Assembly: GCF_030169785.1 (NCBI RefSeq)
Contig: NZ_CP125854.1
Span: forward strand, 682,001-746,000
Length of the DNA: 64,000 nucleotides
Direction of reading: 5' to 3'
Source of the DNA: Bdellovibrio sp. 22V
Lineage (GTDB): Bacteria > Bdellovibrionota > Bdellovibrionia > Bdellovibrionales > Bdellovibrionaceae
A model generated the notes under the pieces. The model searched no databases, had not been told where the DNA came from, and saw nothing but the letters and a program-made list of their open reading frames with translations. The position numbers were made by a program, and so were the translations under genes. The stretch's first letter is position 1. Each line of letters starts with the position of its first letter. Positions 25,191 to 34,327 of the stretch are shown piece after piece.

Positions 25191-26621
25191 ATGGGCCAAA
25201 AAGAACAAATGCTTTACGAAAAAGTCGCTACCGACGTTGAATCCCAAATTCGTCGCGGAGCTATTCAGGTAGGGGACAAGATCACGTCCATCCGCAAGCA
25301 GAGCGAGATTATGGGTGTCAGCGTGAACACGGTTCTGCAAGCGTATTTGTTGCTAGAGCAAAAGGGCCTCATCGAGTCGCGGGCGCAATCGGGATTTTAT
25401 GTCTCGGCTTTTCAAATCACGGAGGAAGTGCGCAAAGAAACTGAAATTCAGAAAAAACCAGCAGCTATTCAAATTCCTGATCTTGTGGCTGAAATGCTCG
25501 AAGTCGCAAGCCGTGCGAATTATCTGAATTTGGGAGCCGCATGTCTGGCTTCGGAACTTTATCCCAATGCGGCTTTGGCGCGTATCACACGATCCGTTCT
25601 GCGCAAAACAGCAGAGATCAACGCACGTTACGAATTTTCACCTGGAAGTTTGGAACTTCGCCAGCAGATCGCCAAACGCCTGACCCGTCAGGGAAACAAA
25701 GTTGCCGCCGAAGATCTTGTTATTACCAACGGCGCTCAAGAAGCTCTGCACTTAGCGTTAAGAACGCTGATGAAAAATGGGGATACGGTTTTGATCGAAT
25801 CACCGAATTATTTCGGAGTTCTCCAGGCCATTGCGGATTTAGGCATGAAAGTGATCGAAGTGCCTGCGGATGCGCGTTGGGGAGTCGATCCCGATGACGT
25901 AAAAAAAATTCTTTCGCGCTACAAAATAGCGGGTGCGGTGATGATGCCGAACTTTAACAATCCCTTGGGTTCCCGCATGCCTGATGCGAACAAAAAAGAA
26001 GTGATGAAAGTTTTTAGTAAGTTTGGGACACCTGTGATTGAGGATGACGTTTATGGTGATCTCGATTTTTCAGGCGTTCGTCCTAAACTTCTTCGGCACT
26101 TTGACGAAGAAGGCTTGGTCCTGACCTGTTCCTCTTTTTCAAAGACTGTGGCACCAGGTTCCCGATGCGGGTGGATTTTGCCGGGAAAACACCTGTCGCT
26201 GTTTCGGAACTATCAGATCAGCTCCACTTTGGGAATCAATCGTTTGCAGCAAAAGATTTTGGCGGAGTTTCTGGCATCAGGAAGTTATGAGCGTCATCTT
26301 CGCAAATTGCGTCCACTCCTGCATCTGCAAGTGCAAAAGATTTCTCAGGCTGTTCTGCGGTATTTTCCGGAAGGAACGCGGATCACGCAACCTCAGGGTG
26401 GCTTTATGTTGTGGGTCGAGTTGCCGAAAGAAATCGATTCGGTTCTTTTGTACTCTCAGGCGGCGGCGAAAAAAATCAGTATTGCACCGGGCGTGATGTT
26501 TTCAGCCAACGGAAATTATCGCAATTACATTCGCTTGAATTGTGGTCTGCCGTGGAGATCCGATGTGGAGGCGGCGATCAAAACGCTCGGTGGGCTTGCG
26601 CGCCAGCAAGTGGAAGGTTAG
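25191..26621 (+). CDS. MocR-family GntR/aminotransferase-like regulator
   Basis: The 476-residue product fuses an N-terminal winged helix of GntR type (about 5-70, QIRRGAIQVGDKITSIRKQSEIMGVSVNTVLQAY) to a class-I aminotransferase domain. The PLP-lysine region is SSFSKTVAPGSRCGWI (Lys near 317), with NPLGSRMP and EDDVYGDLDF also visible. Such proteins are often regulators that sense PLP or an amino acid, and some act as aminotransferases. The target is not shown; the divergent DUF2917 gene is the nearest candidate. ATG at 25191 is chosen over the in-frame ATG at 25173. Confidence 0.88.
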   Translation: MGQKEQMLYEKVATDVESQIRRGAIQVGDKITSIRKQSEIMGVSVNTVLQAYLLLEQKGLIESRAQSGFYVSAFQITEEVRKETEIQKKPAAIQIPDLVAEMLEVASRANYLNLGAACLASELYPNAALARITRSVLRKTAEINARYEFSPGSLELRQQIAKRLTRQGNKVAAEDLVITNGAQEALHLALRTLMKNGDTVLIESPNYFGVLQAIADLGMKVIEVPADARWGVDPDDVKKILSRYKIAGAVMMPNFNNPLGSRMPDANKKEVMKVFSKFGTPVIEDDVYGDLDFSGVRPKLLRHFDEEGLVLTCSSFSKTVAPGSRCGWILPGKHLSLFRNYQISSTLGINRLQQKILAEFLASGSYERHLRKLRPLLHLQVQKISQAVLRYFPEGTRITQPQGGFMLWVELPKEIDSVLLYSQAAAKKISIAPGVMFSANGNYRNYIRLNCGLPWRSDVEAAIKTLGGLARQQVEG

Positions 26622-27532
26622 GCGGCTTTCGCAACAGGCAAGGCCACAACCGTCAGAAAGAATTTTCCTTTGCTTGTAGAGAAAGGAATCATCATTCCCG
26701 CAGAGCCTTGAGGACACGTTACTTTTTGATTGGCGCCAAGAACTACCCGCGGAGTTGTCATCTGGACGCCATAGCTTGTGATCTCAGCTTTGGCATTTCC
26801 GAAGATGATATTGTTGATTTCACCGACCGCATCTTGGTTGTCAGGCGTGATTTCGGTTTGTTCTTCCATCAACATTGTCGAGACGACTTCCAGATAGCTG
26901 CCTTTATCAAAAGAGATCGTAAGATAGCCTTGGAAAGATTGACTCTTAATATCGATCACTGAAGACACTTCGCCGAGCATGCAATCCTGCGGCGATTTCT
27001 GACATACTTTTTCCATTTTCACGTCAGCGATACCGAATTGTTGGAAGACGGTCATCGTCGCTTTGATCATGGCGTTGATAACGCGCACGTCAACAGCATA
27101 CTTCGTGGCAGCCGCCGTTGTTTTGGCATCGCCGGCTTGACCATTGTGTTCAACGTTAAGGATGCAAATCATCGCCGTAATCAACTCGTCAGGTGTTACG
27201 GGTTTTTTAAAAAATTTAGAACTTTGCAAAGACTCTGGCAAATCCGCGAGTTCTCTTTGCGAGATCACGATGATCTCCGCGTCTTGAGTGTTTTTGTAAG
27301 TATGGATGCCGTAAACGAAACCGCCATCCATCAGACGGGGAACTTCGGTATCGATGAGGACCATATCGAATTTTTGGTTTTCAGATTTAATAGCAGCTTC
27401 AGCACCATCTTTGGCGCGAACAACTACAGGGGATACTCCTGAGTTCTCCAGCTTTTTCAACAATGGCTCTTTAACCAATTGTTCGAGTTCGCTGTTGTTA
27501 TCCACAATGAGGATGTTCTTTCTTAGCTTCAT
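26618..27532 (-). CDS. Receiver domain fused to a CheX-like phosphatase domain
   Basis: The 304-residue product has an N-terminal receiver (about 5-125: LIVDNNSE, the phospho-acceptor Asp in MVLIDTEVP, Lys in FFKKPVTP). One acidic pocket residue is Asn. The C-terminal CheX-like domain (about 150-300) contains DAVGEINNIIFGNAK, matching the phosphatase signature D/S-x3-E-x2-N. CheX dephosphorylates CheY-P in chemotaxis, so this may be a regulated phosphatase. The start at 27532 (MKLRKN) is chosen over the ATG at 27556 because a sigma-28-like promoter predicts a transcript starting near 27556. It overlaps the 3' end of the MocR-type gene by four bases. Confidence 0.82.
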   Translation of the reverse strand: MKLRKNILIVDNNSELEQLVKEPLLKKLENSGVSPVVVRAKDGAEAAIKSENQKFDMVLIDTEVPRLMDGGFVYGIHTYKNTQDAEIIVISQRELADLPESLQSSKFFKKPVTPDELITAMICILNVEHNGQAGDAKTTAAATKYAVDVRVINAMIKATMTVFQQFGIADVKMEKVCQKSPQDCMLGEVSSVIDIKSQSFQGYLTISFDKGSYLEVVSTMLMEEQTEITPDNQDAVGEINNIIFGNAKAEITSYGVQMTTPRVVLGANQKVTCPQGSAGMMIPFSTSKGKFFLTVVALPVAKAA

Positions 27533-27562
27533 TTCTTTCTTCTGTATAAAAACCATAAACTC

Positions 27563-27589
27563 GTATCGGTTTAAAGAGACGCCTTCTTA
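27563..27589 (-). promoter_or_regulatory. Sigma-28-like promoter for the REC-CheX gene
   Basis: On the reverse strand, TAAG (27589-27586), 15 bases, and ACCGATAC (27570-27563) match the form TAAA-N15-GCCGATAA at most key positions. It predicts a start near 27556, just before the chosen ATG. Confidence 0.55.
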
Positions 27590-27713
27590 AGATTATCTTA
27601 AGCGGCGGTAATCTATTCGGCGTCTTTGAGGAAGGCTTGAATTATATTTTTTGTCTAAAAGTTCGACGAAATTTTCCAACTTTTTTGAAATAAAATGTCT
27701 AATTTCCTACAGT

Positions 27714-27740
27714 TAAGTCTAGTCTTGTTTGCGCCGATAG
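27714..27740 (+). promoter_or_regulatory. Sigma-28-like promoter for the GYF-PilZ gene
   Basis: TAAG (27714-27717), exactly 15 bases, then GCCGATAG (27733-27740) differs from TAAA-N15-GCCGATAA by one base in each box. The expected start is about 27747, directly before the ribosome site AAGGAG (27748-27753) and the ATG at 27763. Confidence 0.65.
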
Positions 27741-27762
27741 GCTCTCTAAGGAGTACGAGAAC

Positions 27763-28554
27763 ATGGCAAAACAGTATTATCTATCTAACAACGGGACTCA
27801 TATTGGTCCGTACACGCATGAGACGATCTTAAAAAAGATTGAGGCTCAAGAGAACCAATGGACTGACTATGTTTACGATGAAACCGTCGGAGAATGGTTG
27901 ATGTTGTTGGAGCACCCTGAGTTCGCAGCAAAGCTGGCGCAAAAGCCTTCGGCTCGTCCAGGTAAAATGGCGGCTCCCGTTCCTTCGAAACAAACTTTGA
28001 AGGATAAAGAGTGGTTCATCCTGAAGGAAGGAAACAACTACGGTCCTTTCTGCCAATTAGAAATCATTCAGATGCTCCAAGAAAAAGCGTTGTTCGAATA
28101 CGATTACATTTGGCACGCGAAACTGCCGGCCTGGAAACGTGTGGCTGAGCTTGAAGAGTTCTCCTCCGATAAAATTCGCAGTATGCGTGACTCTAAAGAC
28201 GCCGACGTTGCGGAAATCTTTTTCCGTCGCCGTCACGCGCGTGCTTCTTACGGAGCCTCTTTGATTGTTCATAACAACAAAACTGTCTTCCGTGGCCAGG
28301 CGCTGGAAATCAGCGCAGGTGGTGCGGGTGTTTTGATCGACACGCCGAATTTGCAACCAGGTCAATCCCTGTTCTTGCATTTTCAACCGGGCGATGGCGT
28401 TCCTCCTTTCAACGCTGTTTGCCAGATCGTTAGCAAACAGTTTGTGAAAGACGCTAAGACTGACACAGAGCCTGTGAAGTACGGTGTGAAATTCACGACG
28501 CTCAGTCAATCTGTGCGCGAATCAATTAAGAACTTTACAACTAAAGCGGCATAA
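27763..28554 (+). CDS. Protein with two GYF-like domains and a PilZ domain
   Basis: The 263-residue product has two GYF_2-like units. One is at about 3-50 (YYLSNNGTHIGPYTHETI), the other at about 82-130 (WFILKEGNNYGPFCQLEI). A C-terminal PilZ domain (about 152-258) has an Arg-rich start RRRHARASYGASLIV and EISAGGAGVLID. The last resembles the PilZ D/NxSxxG motif, with Glu in the first position. The protein is cytoplasmic and may sense c-di-GMP and pass the signal to a GYF partner. A sigma-28-like promoter precedes it, suggesting a link to flagellar genes. An inverted repeat overlaps its stop codon. Confidence 0.85.
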   Translation: MAKQYYLSNNGTHIGPYTHETILKKIEAQENQWTDYVYDETVGEWLMLLEHPEFAAKLAQKPSARPGKMAAPVPSKQTLKDKEWFILKEGNNYGPFCQLEIIQMLQEKALFEYDYIWHAKLPAWKRVAELEEFSSDKIRSMRDSKDADVAEIFFRRRHARASYGASLIVHNNKTVFRGQALEISAGGAGVLIDTPNLQPGQSLFLHFQPGDGVPPFNAVCQIVSKQFVKDAKTDTEPVKYGVKFTTLSQSVRESIKNFTTKAA

Positions 28555-28565
28555 TTCTGCCGCTT
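28544..28565. other. Perfect inverted repeat across the PilZ gene stop codon
   Basis: AAGCGGCA (28544-28551) pairs with TGCCGCTT (28558-28565) around TAATTC, which includes the stop codon. It has no T-run, so it may stabilise or attenuate the transcript rather than terminate it by the usual mechanism. Confidence 0.6.
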
Positions 28566-28586
28566 CCTGGACGTGAAAGAGGAACT

Positions 28587-29567
28587 ATGAAAAAGGATTT
28601 TTCAGCAGTGTTTGTGGCCGTGATTGCATCAACTCTCATGGCCTGCTCCGGCGGCGTTTCGTTCGATCTCCCAGCGACCTCAGATAACTTCGGACAAAAT
28701 ATAACCTACAATAATAAAGTCGACATTCTCTGGATCGTCGACAACTCGTCTTCGATGTTGAAGCATCAACAAAATCTTTCAGCCCAGGTTCCTGACCTTG
28801 TCACGAAACTCAATTCACTAAAGATGGACTATCACATGGCCGTGGTGACAACGAGTATGGGGGGAACAACACCTGACGGAGGTAAGTTCATCGGAAGTCC
28901 TAAATACGTGACGGCTTCCACTCCCGATCTTGTGAACAGTCTTAAAAATCGCATGATCGTCGGCGAGGCGGGAAGTAATAACGAACGTGGTCTGGAGTCG
29001 ATGCAAAACGCTCTATCCAATAGTTATCTTTCTAACGAAGGCCGCGGTTTTTTCCGCGAAGACGCTTTGCTCGTTGTGATCGCCTTATCTGACGAGAATG
29101 ACAAAAGTGTCGTTTCAAATCCCGTAAGTCATTACGTTAATTTTTTGGATGGATTAAAAACTCCTTGGGTGGATGGCACGCGTTCGTGGGTCTTTAACTT
29201 TATTGGCGTTCTGCCTACGAGTACGAACTGCCGAACATATAACGATTATGCGGAAGCCGGTTTGACCTTCATTGATATCGTAAAAGAATCAGGCGGCGTG
29301 CAAGAGTCTATTTGCAGCTCCAATCTTTCTTCGGCAGTGACGAACATCCGTTCGCGTATTTATCAGATTCTTACTGACTTTAAGCTTTCGAAAATTCCAG
29401 TGATTGAGTCCATCTCTGTCACCATCAACGGTCAGGTTGTCCCGCGCAGTTCGATCAACGGTTGGGACTATATTGAAGCGCGTAACGTGATTCGCTTCTA
29501 TGGATCGGCTGTTCCTGCTGCCGATGCGTCTATCAAAGTAGACTTCAAACCAAAAGAAGCGAACTAA
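28587..29567 (+). CDS. Lipoprotein with a von Willebrand A-like domain
   Basis: The 326-residue product has a signal sequence with lipobox LMAC (Cys about 20). A vWA-like domain starts at KVDILWIVDNSSSMLKHQ, where DNSSS is the MIDAS DxSxS metal site, and continues with the ALSDENDKS acidic segment. The C-terminal part is beta-rich. vWA domains bind protein ligands through a divalent metal. It follows the PilZ gene by 32 bases on the same strand and ends in a four-base convergent overlap with a reverse gene. It may function in surface adhesion or envelope assembly; this is inferred. Confidence 0.82.
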   Translation: MKKDFSAVFVAVIASTLMACSGGVSFDLPATSDNFGQNITYNNKVDILWIVDNSSSMLKHQQNLSAQVPDLVTKLNSLKMDYHMAVVTTSMGGTTPDGGKFIGSPKYVTASTPDLVNSLKNRMIVGEAGSNNERGLESMQNALSNSYLSNEGRGFFREDALLVVIALSDENDKSVVSNPVSHYVNFLDGLKTPWVDGTRSWVFNFIGVLPTSTNCRTYNDYAEAGLTFIDIVKESGGVQESICSSNLSSAVTNIRSRIYQILTDFKLSKIPVIESISVTINGQVVPRSSINGWDYIEARNVIRFYGSAVPAADASIKVDFKPKEAN

Positions 29568-29917
29568 AGCAGAGTGCAGGCTCCTTGGAGTTCTTTTCCA
29601 ACGGGAGCCGCCGGGTTCACCAGCTTGCTTTTATAATCTTCAAAGACCGTCAAATGGACTTCGTTTGACGGATCATCCTTTGAAAGAATGAGGCGAAGAA
29701 GTTCTCCTGCGGCGGGGACTTCGATTGTGACAGGCATCTGTCGGGCTGGAGAAAAGAACAAAGACACTGTCGCATATTCTCCAGGTCGTCCTGTTTCATC
29801 CAATGTCATCGCGACGGATCCCATCGGACTTCCCATAAAGCCGTATTCGCACTTCAGTTGCTGAGCTTGAGCCAATCCAGGGAAAACCACGAGGAATAAA
29901 GAAAAAATGTTCTTCAT
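29564..29917 (-). CDS. Hypothetical exported protein
   Basis: The 117-residue product begins with a hydrophobic signal peptide (about 1-18, ending AQAQ). The mature chain is about 99 residues with two cysteines (near LKCEYG and GACTLL) that could form a disulfide. I see no recognised family motif and no strong ribosome site, so the gene is less certain than its neighbours. It is convergent with the vWA lipoprotein gene by four bases. Confidence 0.55.
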   Translation of the reverse strand: MKNIFSLFLVVFPGLAQAQQLKCEYGFMGSPMGSVAMTLDETGRPGEYATVSLFFSPARQMPVTIEVPAAGELLRLILSKDDPSNEVHLTVFEDYKSKLVNPAAPVGKELQGACTLL

Positions 29918-29974
29918 AAGAAAAGCATCAATGAAACTGTCTTAGTTTGGCAAATTAAATTTGCAAGACACCGT

Positions 29975-30637
29975 TTAATGTAAAGAAGGTGGCTCTCTGT
30001 AATCTTCTTTTTTCTCGCTGCGATTTAAATCGCCATGTCGGTCGCCATTTCGCGTGTAGTGACGATACTCCACCTCTTCGTGGGATTCCGGTAAAAGAGA
30101 GTTAACGGTACTGACAAGATCTTGCCCCATTTTTCTCATCGCGGAACCTAAGCCGATAAGTGTAGCGCCGCCTAAAATAAGATCCACTCCGACAAACGTT
30201 CCGATGGTCCAAAGAGCTGAAGCCGGGAAGGTGTACAGAATCATCGCCGCCAGCAAAATAGAAATCGCGCCGTTGAGCGCGTAATATCCCCAGCCTGATG
30301 AACGTTCCACGAACGCACCAATAACTTTGGCGCAGCCACTTGCGAGCAAAAGAAAGCCGATCATCAATGTCAGCCCCATGGTGTTGGCAACAGGATTGAC
30401 GAAGATAAGAACGGAACAGGCCAGAGCCAAGCAGCCCAATGCTACATGGGGCCAGAGCTGACCTGTCTTGCGCCCTTGAATGCCATAAACTATTTGGGCG
30501 ATGCCGGCGACAAACAACACAGCTCCCAAAGTCATGACTGAAGCCAAGGTGGAAGCGGATGCAAAAATCAATGCACCAATTCCCAAAAGAACATAGAGGA
30601 TTCCCAGCGTGATGAGCTGTGTGGATTTTTTCTTCAT
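29975..30637 (-). CDS. HdeD-family (DUF308) membrane protein
   Basis: The 220-residue product has about six hydrophobic segments in a repeated pattern, with GILYVLLGIGALIFASASTLASV at the start and the family-type middle region. The last 40 or so residues are polar and charged. HdeD proteins are inner-membrane proteins linked to acid stress in enterobacteria; here the role is not shown. The ATG at 30637 is preceded by a strong GAGGAGG and is preferred over the upstream ATG at 30709. Confidence 0.8.
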   Translation of the reverse strand: MKKKSTQLITLGILYVLLGIGALIFASASTLASVMTLGAVLFVAGIAQIVYGIQGRKTGQLWPHVALGCLALACSVLIFVNPVANTMGLTLMIGFLLLASGCAKVIGAFVERSSGWGYYALNGAISILLAAMILYTFPASALWTIGTFVGVDLILGGATLIGLGSAMRKMGQDLVSTVNSLLPESHEEVEYRHYTRNGDRHGDLNRSEKKEDYREPPSLH

Positions 30638-30731
30638 AAAAACCTCCTCATACCTTAAGCATGAGGGGTGTTCGGCAAAATCTCTAGGAAGACGAAATAA
30701 AAATGACAATCTACATTTTTAAGGATGCGAC

Positions 30732-32561
30732 TTAAGAAGGGTCCCCGGGCTCAGTGCCTGCGGGACCATTGGCGGATTCATCAATCACATTGGTCTTCAC
30801 GCCGACAGAGGCGAACTGATAATAAAGACCTTCTGCCTTCATTAACTCCGCATGCGAGCCGATCTCAGCAATTTCACCCTGATTCAAAACAACGATGCGA
30901 TCGCATTGTTCAATCGTCGACAGGCGGTGAGCGATGATGATGCTCGTGCGGCCTTTCGTGATTTCCTTGGTCGCTTCTTGGATGATGTGCTCACTTTCCG
31001 AGTCAATGTTCGCTGTGGCTTCATCCAAAATTAAAATATCGGGGTTGAAGGCAAGAATACGGGCAAAGGCAATCAATTGGCGTTCACCGACGGACAGATT
31101 GGCGCCGCGCTCATCCACGGCACTTGAAAGATCCCGGCCTGTGCGAGTTAAAAGCCCCATGTAGCCGGTTTTCTCGCAGGCACGCTGTATTTGTTCTTCG
31201 CTGATGCGTGGGTCTCCCAAACCGATATTCTCGCGAACGGTTCCGCGGAAAATAAAATTGTCCTGCTGAACAACGCCGACATGATGGCGGATCTCTTCAC
31301 GAGGAATACGCTCCAGCGCAATGCCATCGACAAAGATGGATTTTTCAGGGGCATCGTAAAAACGCTGCAATAACGAAATGAACGTGGATTTGCCGCTGCC
31401 TGTGCGGCCGACCAATGCGATAGATTCACCGGGTTTGATGTGCAGGGAAATACCTTTCAGCACCATCGGCAAATTGGCTTCGTATTGGAAATTCAAATTG
31501 CGAATGTCGAGCTCACCGCGAATCATGCCTGGTGAATGCAGATTTTCCAGTTCATATTCTTCCGGCTCATCCATCAGCGTGAAAATACGCTCGGCACTGG
31601 TCAATGAGTTTTGGAATTGTTGGTATTTTTCCAGGATCTCACGTAACGGCGGGATGAAGTCTTGAATGTTCATCAAAAACGCGACCAAGGCGCCGATGGC
31701 GATAGAGCCTTCAGCACTTAACAGACCGCCATAATAAAGAGCTGCGGTGATTGTTGTCGCGTTGAAAAGATTCATAATCGGTTGCATCAGCGCATAAGCC
31801 CGGATCGAACGCATATTCGTTTCGCGGTAATCGTTTGAAAGCACCGAAAACGTATCGCGATTGCGAGTCACGCGGTTGTAGAGCTGAACGACTTTAATGC
31901 CGTTAAGATTCTCCGCCAAAAAAGCGTTGATCAGCGACAGTTTCTTTTTCTGTTCGCGCAAGATGTCGCGGATGCGATTGCTTAAATAAAACGACGCCCA
32001 AATGAATAGCGGCGCTAAAAGCAACGACACCAGTGTCAGCTTCCATGAAATCACCGCTAATGCGATAACGACCGAGATAATGATCACAGTATGAGTAAAG
32101 ACCGCGATCACGCCATCGGTGAAAAGCTCGCCCAAGGACATCACGTCATTGGTCAGACGGGTCACAATACGCCCAGTGGGTGTCTTATTGAAAAACTGCA
32201 GGGGCAGTCTTTGCACGTGACCCATCAAATCTTCACGCAAATGAAACAGCATGCGATTGCCAAAAAGCTGGAACAGATAGACGTTGGCAAATGAAAAACA
32301 AGAACGGAAAATTTCCAGGATCAAGTAAGCATAAGCCACTTGCGTGAAAACGCTATAGTCTTTGCCTTTGATGCCGTGATCGATCGCATAACCGATAAGC
32401 GCGGGTATCAAACGTGCGACAATGGCGCCGCCGGCAACGGCAAAAATCGCCGAGAAAAGCAGAACCTTTTCTTTGCGGGCATAAGGCCATAATCTTTTAA
32501 AAAGGCCGGGGTAAGTGATTTTGGTTTTAACCAAATCCTCATGCATGAAATTCTCACTCAT
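30732..32561 (-). CDS. ABC exporter half-transporter, canonical catalytic subunit (MdlB/MsbA-like)
   Basis: The 609-residue product has six N-terminal membrane segments and a C-terminal ATPase. Walker A is GRTGSGKST, the signature is NLSVGERQL and Walker B is LILDEATANID with a catalytic glutamate. The LSVG signature variant is typical of the MdlB-type partner in heterodimeric exporters. The start at 32561 follows AAGGAGAC and overlaps the upstream partner gene by eight bases. It would work with the degenerate-site partner at 32554-34311 to export a lipid, drug or peptide. The substrate is unknown. Confidence 0.9.
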   Translation of the reverse strand: MSENFMHEDLVKTKITYPGLFKRLWPYARKEKVLLFSAIFAVAGGAIVARLIPALIGYAIDHGIKGKDYSVFTQVAYAYLILEIFRSCFSFANVYLFQLFGNRMLFHLREDLMGHVQRLPLQFFNKTPTGRIVTRLTNDVMSLGELFTDGVIAVFTHTVIIISVVIALAVISWKLTLVSLLLAPLFIWASFYLSNRIRDILREQKKKLSLINAFLAENLNGIKVVQLYNRVTRNRDTFSVLSNDYRETNMRSIRAYALMQPIMNLFNATTITAALYYGGLLSAEGSIAIGALVAFLMNIQDFIPPLREILEKYQQFQNSLTSAERIFTLMDEPEEYELENLHSPGMIRGELDIRNLNFQYEANLPMVLKGISLHIKPGESIALVGRTGSGKSTFISLLQRFYDAPEKSIFVDGIALERIPREEIRHHVGVVQQDNFIFRGTVRENIGLGDPRISEEQIQRACEKTGYMGLLTRTGRDLSSAVDERGANLSVGERQLIAFARILAFNPDILILDEATANIDSESEHIIQEATKEITKGRTSIIIAHRLSTIEQCDRIVVLNQGEIAEIGSHAELMKAEGLYYQFASVGVKTNVIDESANGPAGTEPGDPS

Positions 32562-34311
32562 GGGAGTCTCCTTGGCCTTGGATTTGAACAATTTTTTGGA
32601 AGGTCGGACTGCTCTTCAGAACGTCTTCGAAAGCTCCCAATGCTTCCACTTGTCCGTCTTTAAGAATCAGCAATTTGTTCACGGCCTTTAACGAAGACAG
32701 ACGGTGCGCCACAATAATACGAGTCATCGTGGAGCGGCTTTTTGCAAGTTCCTCTTCGATGGCTTTTTCTGTGCGCGTGTCGACAGCACTTAAAGAATCG
32801 TCTAAAACTAAAACGGGCGTCTTCATAATAAGGCCGCGCGCAATCGTCAGACGCTGTTTTTGTCCGCCCGAAAGATTGACGCCTCTTTCGCCAAGTTGTG
32901 AATCGTACTTGTGCGGTAAAGAGTCGATTTCTTTGCTAAGATCCACGATTTCTGTCATGCGCAGGATCTCTTCTTCCGAAGCTCTCTCTTTCAGACCGAA
33001 GCTGACGTTGTCGGAAATGGTTTCGCTAAATAAGAACGCCTCTTGCGGAACAAGCAGGAATGTGCGGCGTAGTGAATCCTGAGTGATTTGTTCGATCGGA
33101 ATGCCATTGATAAGAATTTCGCCTTCTTCCAAAGGATACATCCGCGAAAGCAAGTGCAATAACGTCGTTTTGCCTGCGCCCACCGGCCCCATGATACCGA
33201 GGCTTTCGCCGGCCTTCAGAGTGAAGGACACGTTTTTAAGAACGTAGACAGAACCGCGGTTGTGTCGGTAAGAAACATTTTTGAACTCAAGACTTTCGAA
33301 AGTCTTAAGCACGTGCGTTCCATTGTCGGGAATGTCGGTTTCCGTTTTCAGAACTTCTTTGATGCGATCAAAGGATGCGTAACCTTTTTGGAAATAAGAA
33401 AAGCCCATTCCCAACGCCGTCATCGGCCACACCATTTTTTGAATATAGCGGTGAAAAGCAACGAAAGTACCGATAGAAACTACACCAGAATAAATATCAT
33501 CCTTAGCGACAAAAAGCAGGATCACGCTTCCGGAGGTCACGCCGAACTCCATGACCGGAATAAAGAAAGCATCAACGCGTGCGACTTTGTTGCAGGCCTT
33601 TTCAAATGCGGAGCTGACCGAGTTAAAAAGTTTTGTGCGATTGTCTTCCTGCGCGAAACTTTTTATCACGCGAATGCCGCCGACGGTTTCTTGCGCAACG
33701 CCGGTCAGTTCGGAAAAACGATCCTGTTGCGCTTTATAATTGGTGTGAATCAAACGCATCACTCGCCAAATTAAAAGAGGCACAAGAGGCAGAAAGACCA
33801 ACGTTTTCCAAGTCCATTCCCAATTCATGCTAATCATGATCGGAAGGACCACGGCGATAATGATCACGCCGTCAGCGAGGATCAAAAGACCGGGCCCGAT
33901 AGCCTGACGGAACGACTGCACGTCGTTGGTCACCAAGCTCATCAATTCACCTACTTGATTCTTGTGAAAGAAGTTCGGACCTAAGGAAGTCATGTGGCGG
34001 AAAATTTTTTGGCGGATGTGTTCCGCCGCATGCGTGTGAAACTTCCCGAAATTCGTGCGCCAGCTATAGCGGCTGATCGCAAGACCCGCCATGACGGCAA
34101 AAAAGATCAAACAAGTTTTTCCGATGGCGTTCAGCGGAACTTGAGACTCGATTTGATCAATCGCCGTTTTCATGATCAACGGATAAATGCCGTCAAGCAC
34201 GTTTGTGATGATCAGAAAAATCATCCCCAAACTGAAAGCTCGGGGATTGTTTTTAATGTAAAACCAAAGAGGACGATTGAATAAGGTCGGGTTTTCAGAG
34301 GAGCTTTGCAT
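32554..34311 (-). CDS. ABC exporter half-transporter, degenerate-site subunit (MdlA-like)
   Basis: The 585-residue product has six membrane segments and an ATPase with Walker A GPVGAGKT and signature NLSGGQKQR. Walker B is LVLDDSLSAVD, where the catalytic Glu is replaced by Asp. This D-for-E change is the hallmark of the non-canonical NBD in heterodimeric exporters, so it should pair with the downstream LSVG subunit. The gene lies 16 bases after a 46-residue ORF on the same strand. The ribosome site in front of its ATG is weak, so translation could be coupled to that ORF. Confidence 0.9.
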   Translation of the reverse strand: MQSSSENPTLFNRPLWFYIKNNPRAFSLGMIFLIITNVLDGIYPLIMKTAIDQIESQVPLNAIGKTCLIFFAVMAGLAISRYSWRTNFGKFHTHAAEHIRQKIFRHMTSLGPNFFHKNQVGELMSLVTNDVQSFRQAIGPGLLILADGVIIIAVVLPIMISMNWEWTWKTLVFLPLVPLLIWRVMRLIHTNYKAQQDRFSELTGVAQETVGGIRVIKSFAQEDNRTKLFNSVSSAFEKACNKVARVDAFFIPVMEFGVTSGSVILLFVAKDDIYSGVVSIGTFVAFHRYIQKMVWPMTALGMGFSYFQKGYASFDRIKEVLKTETDIPDNGTHVLKTFESLEFKNVSYRHNRGSVYVLKNVSFTLKAGESLGIMGPVGAGKTTLLHLLSRMYPLEEGEILINGIPIEQITQDSLRRTFLLVPQEAFLFSETISDNVSFGLKERASEEEILRMTEIVDLSKEIDSLPHKYDSQLGERGVNLSGGQKQRLTIARGLIMKTPVLVLDDSLSAVDTRTEKAIEEELAKSRSTMTRIIVAHRLSSLKAVNKLLILKDGQVEALGAFEDVLKSSPTFQKIVQIQGQGDSHE

Positions 34312-34327
34312 TCACCAGGAACTCTAT

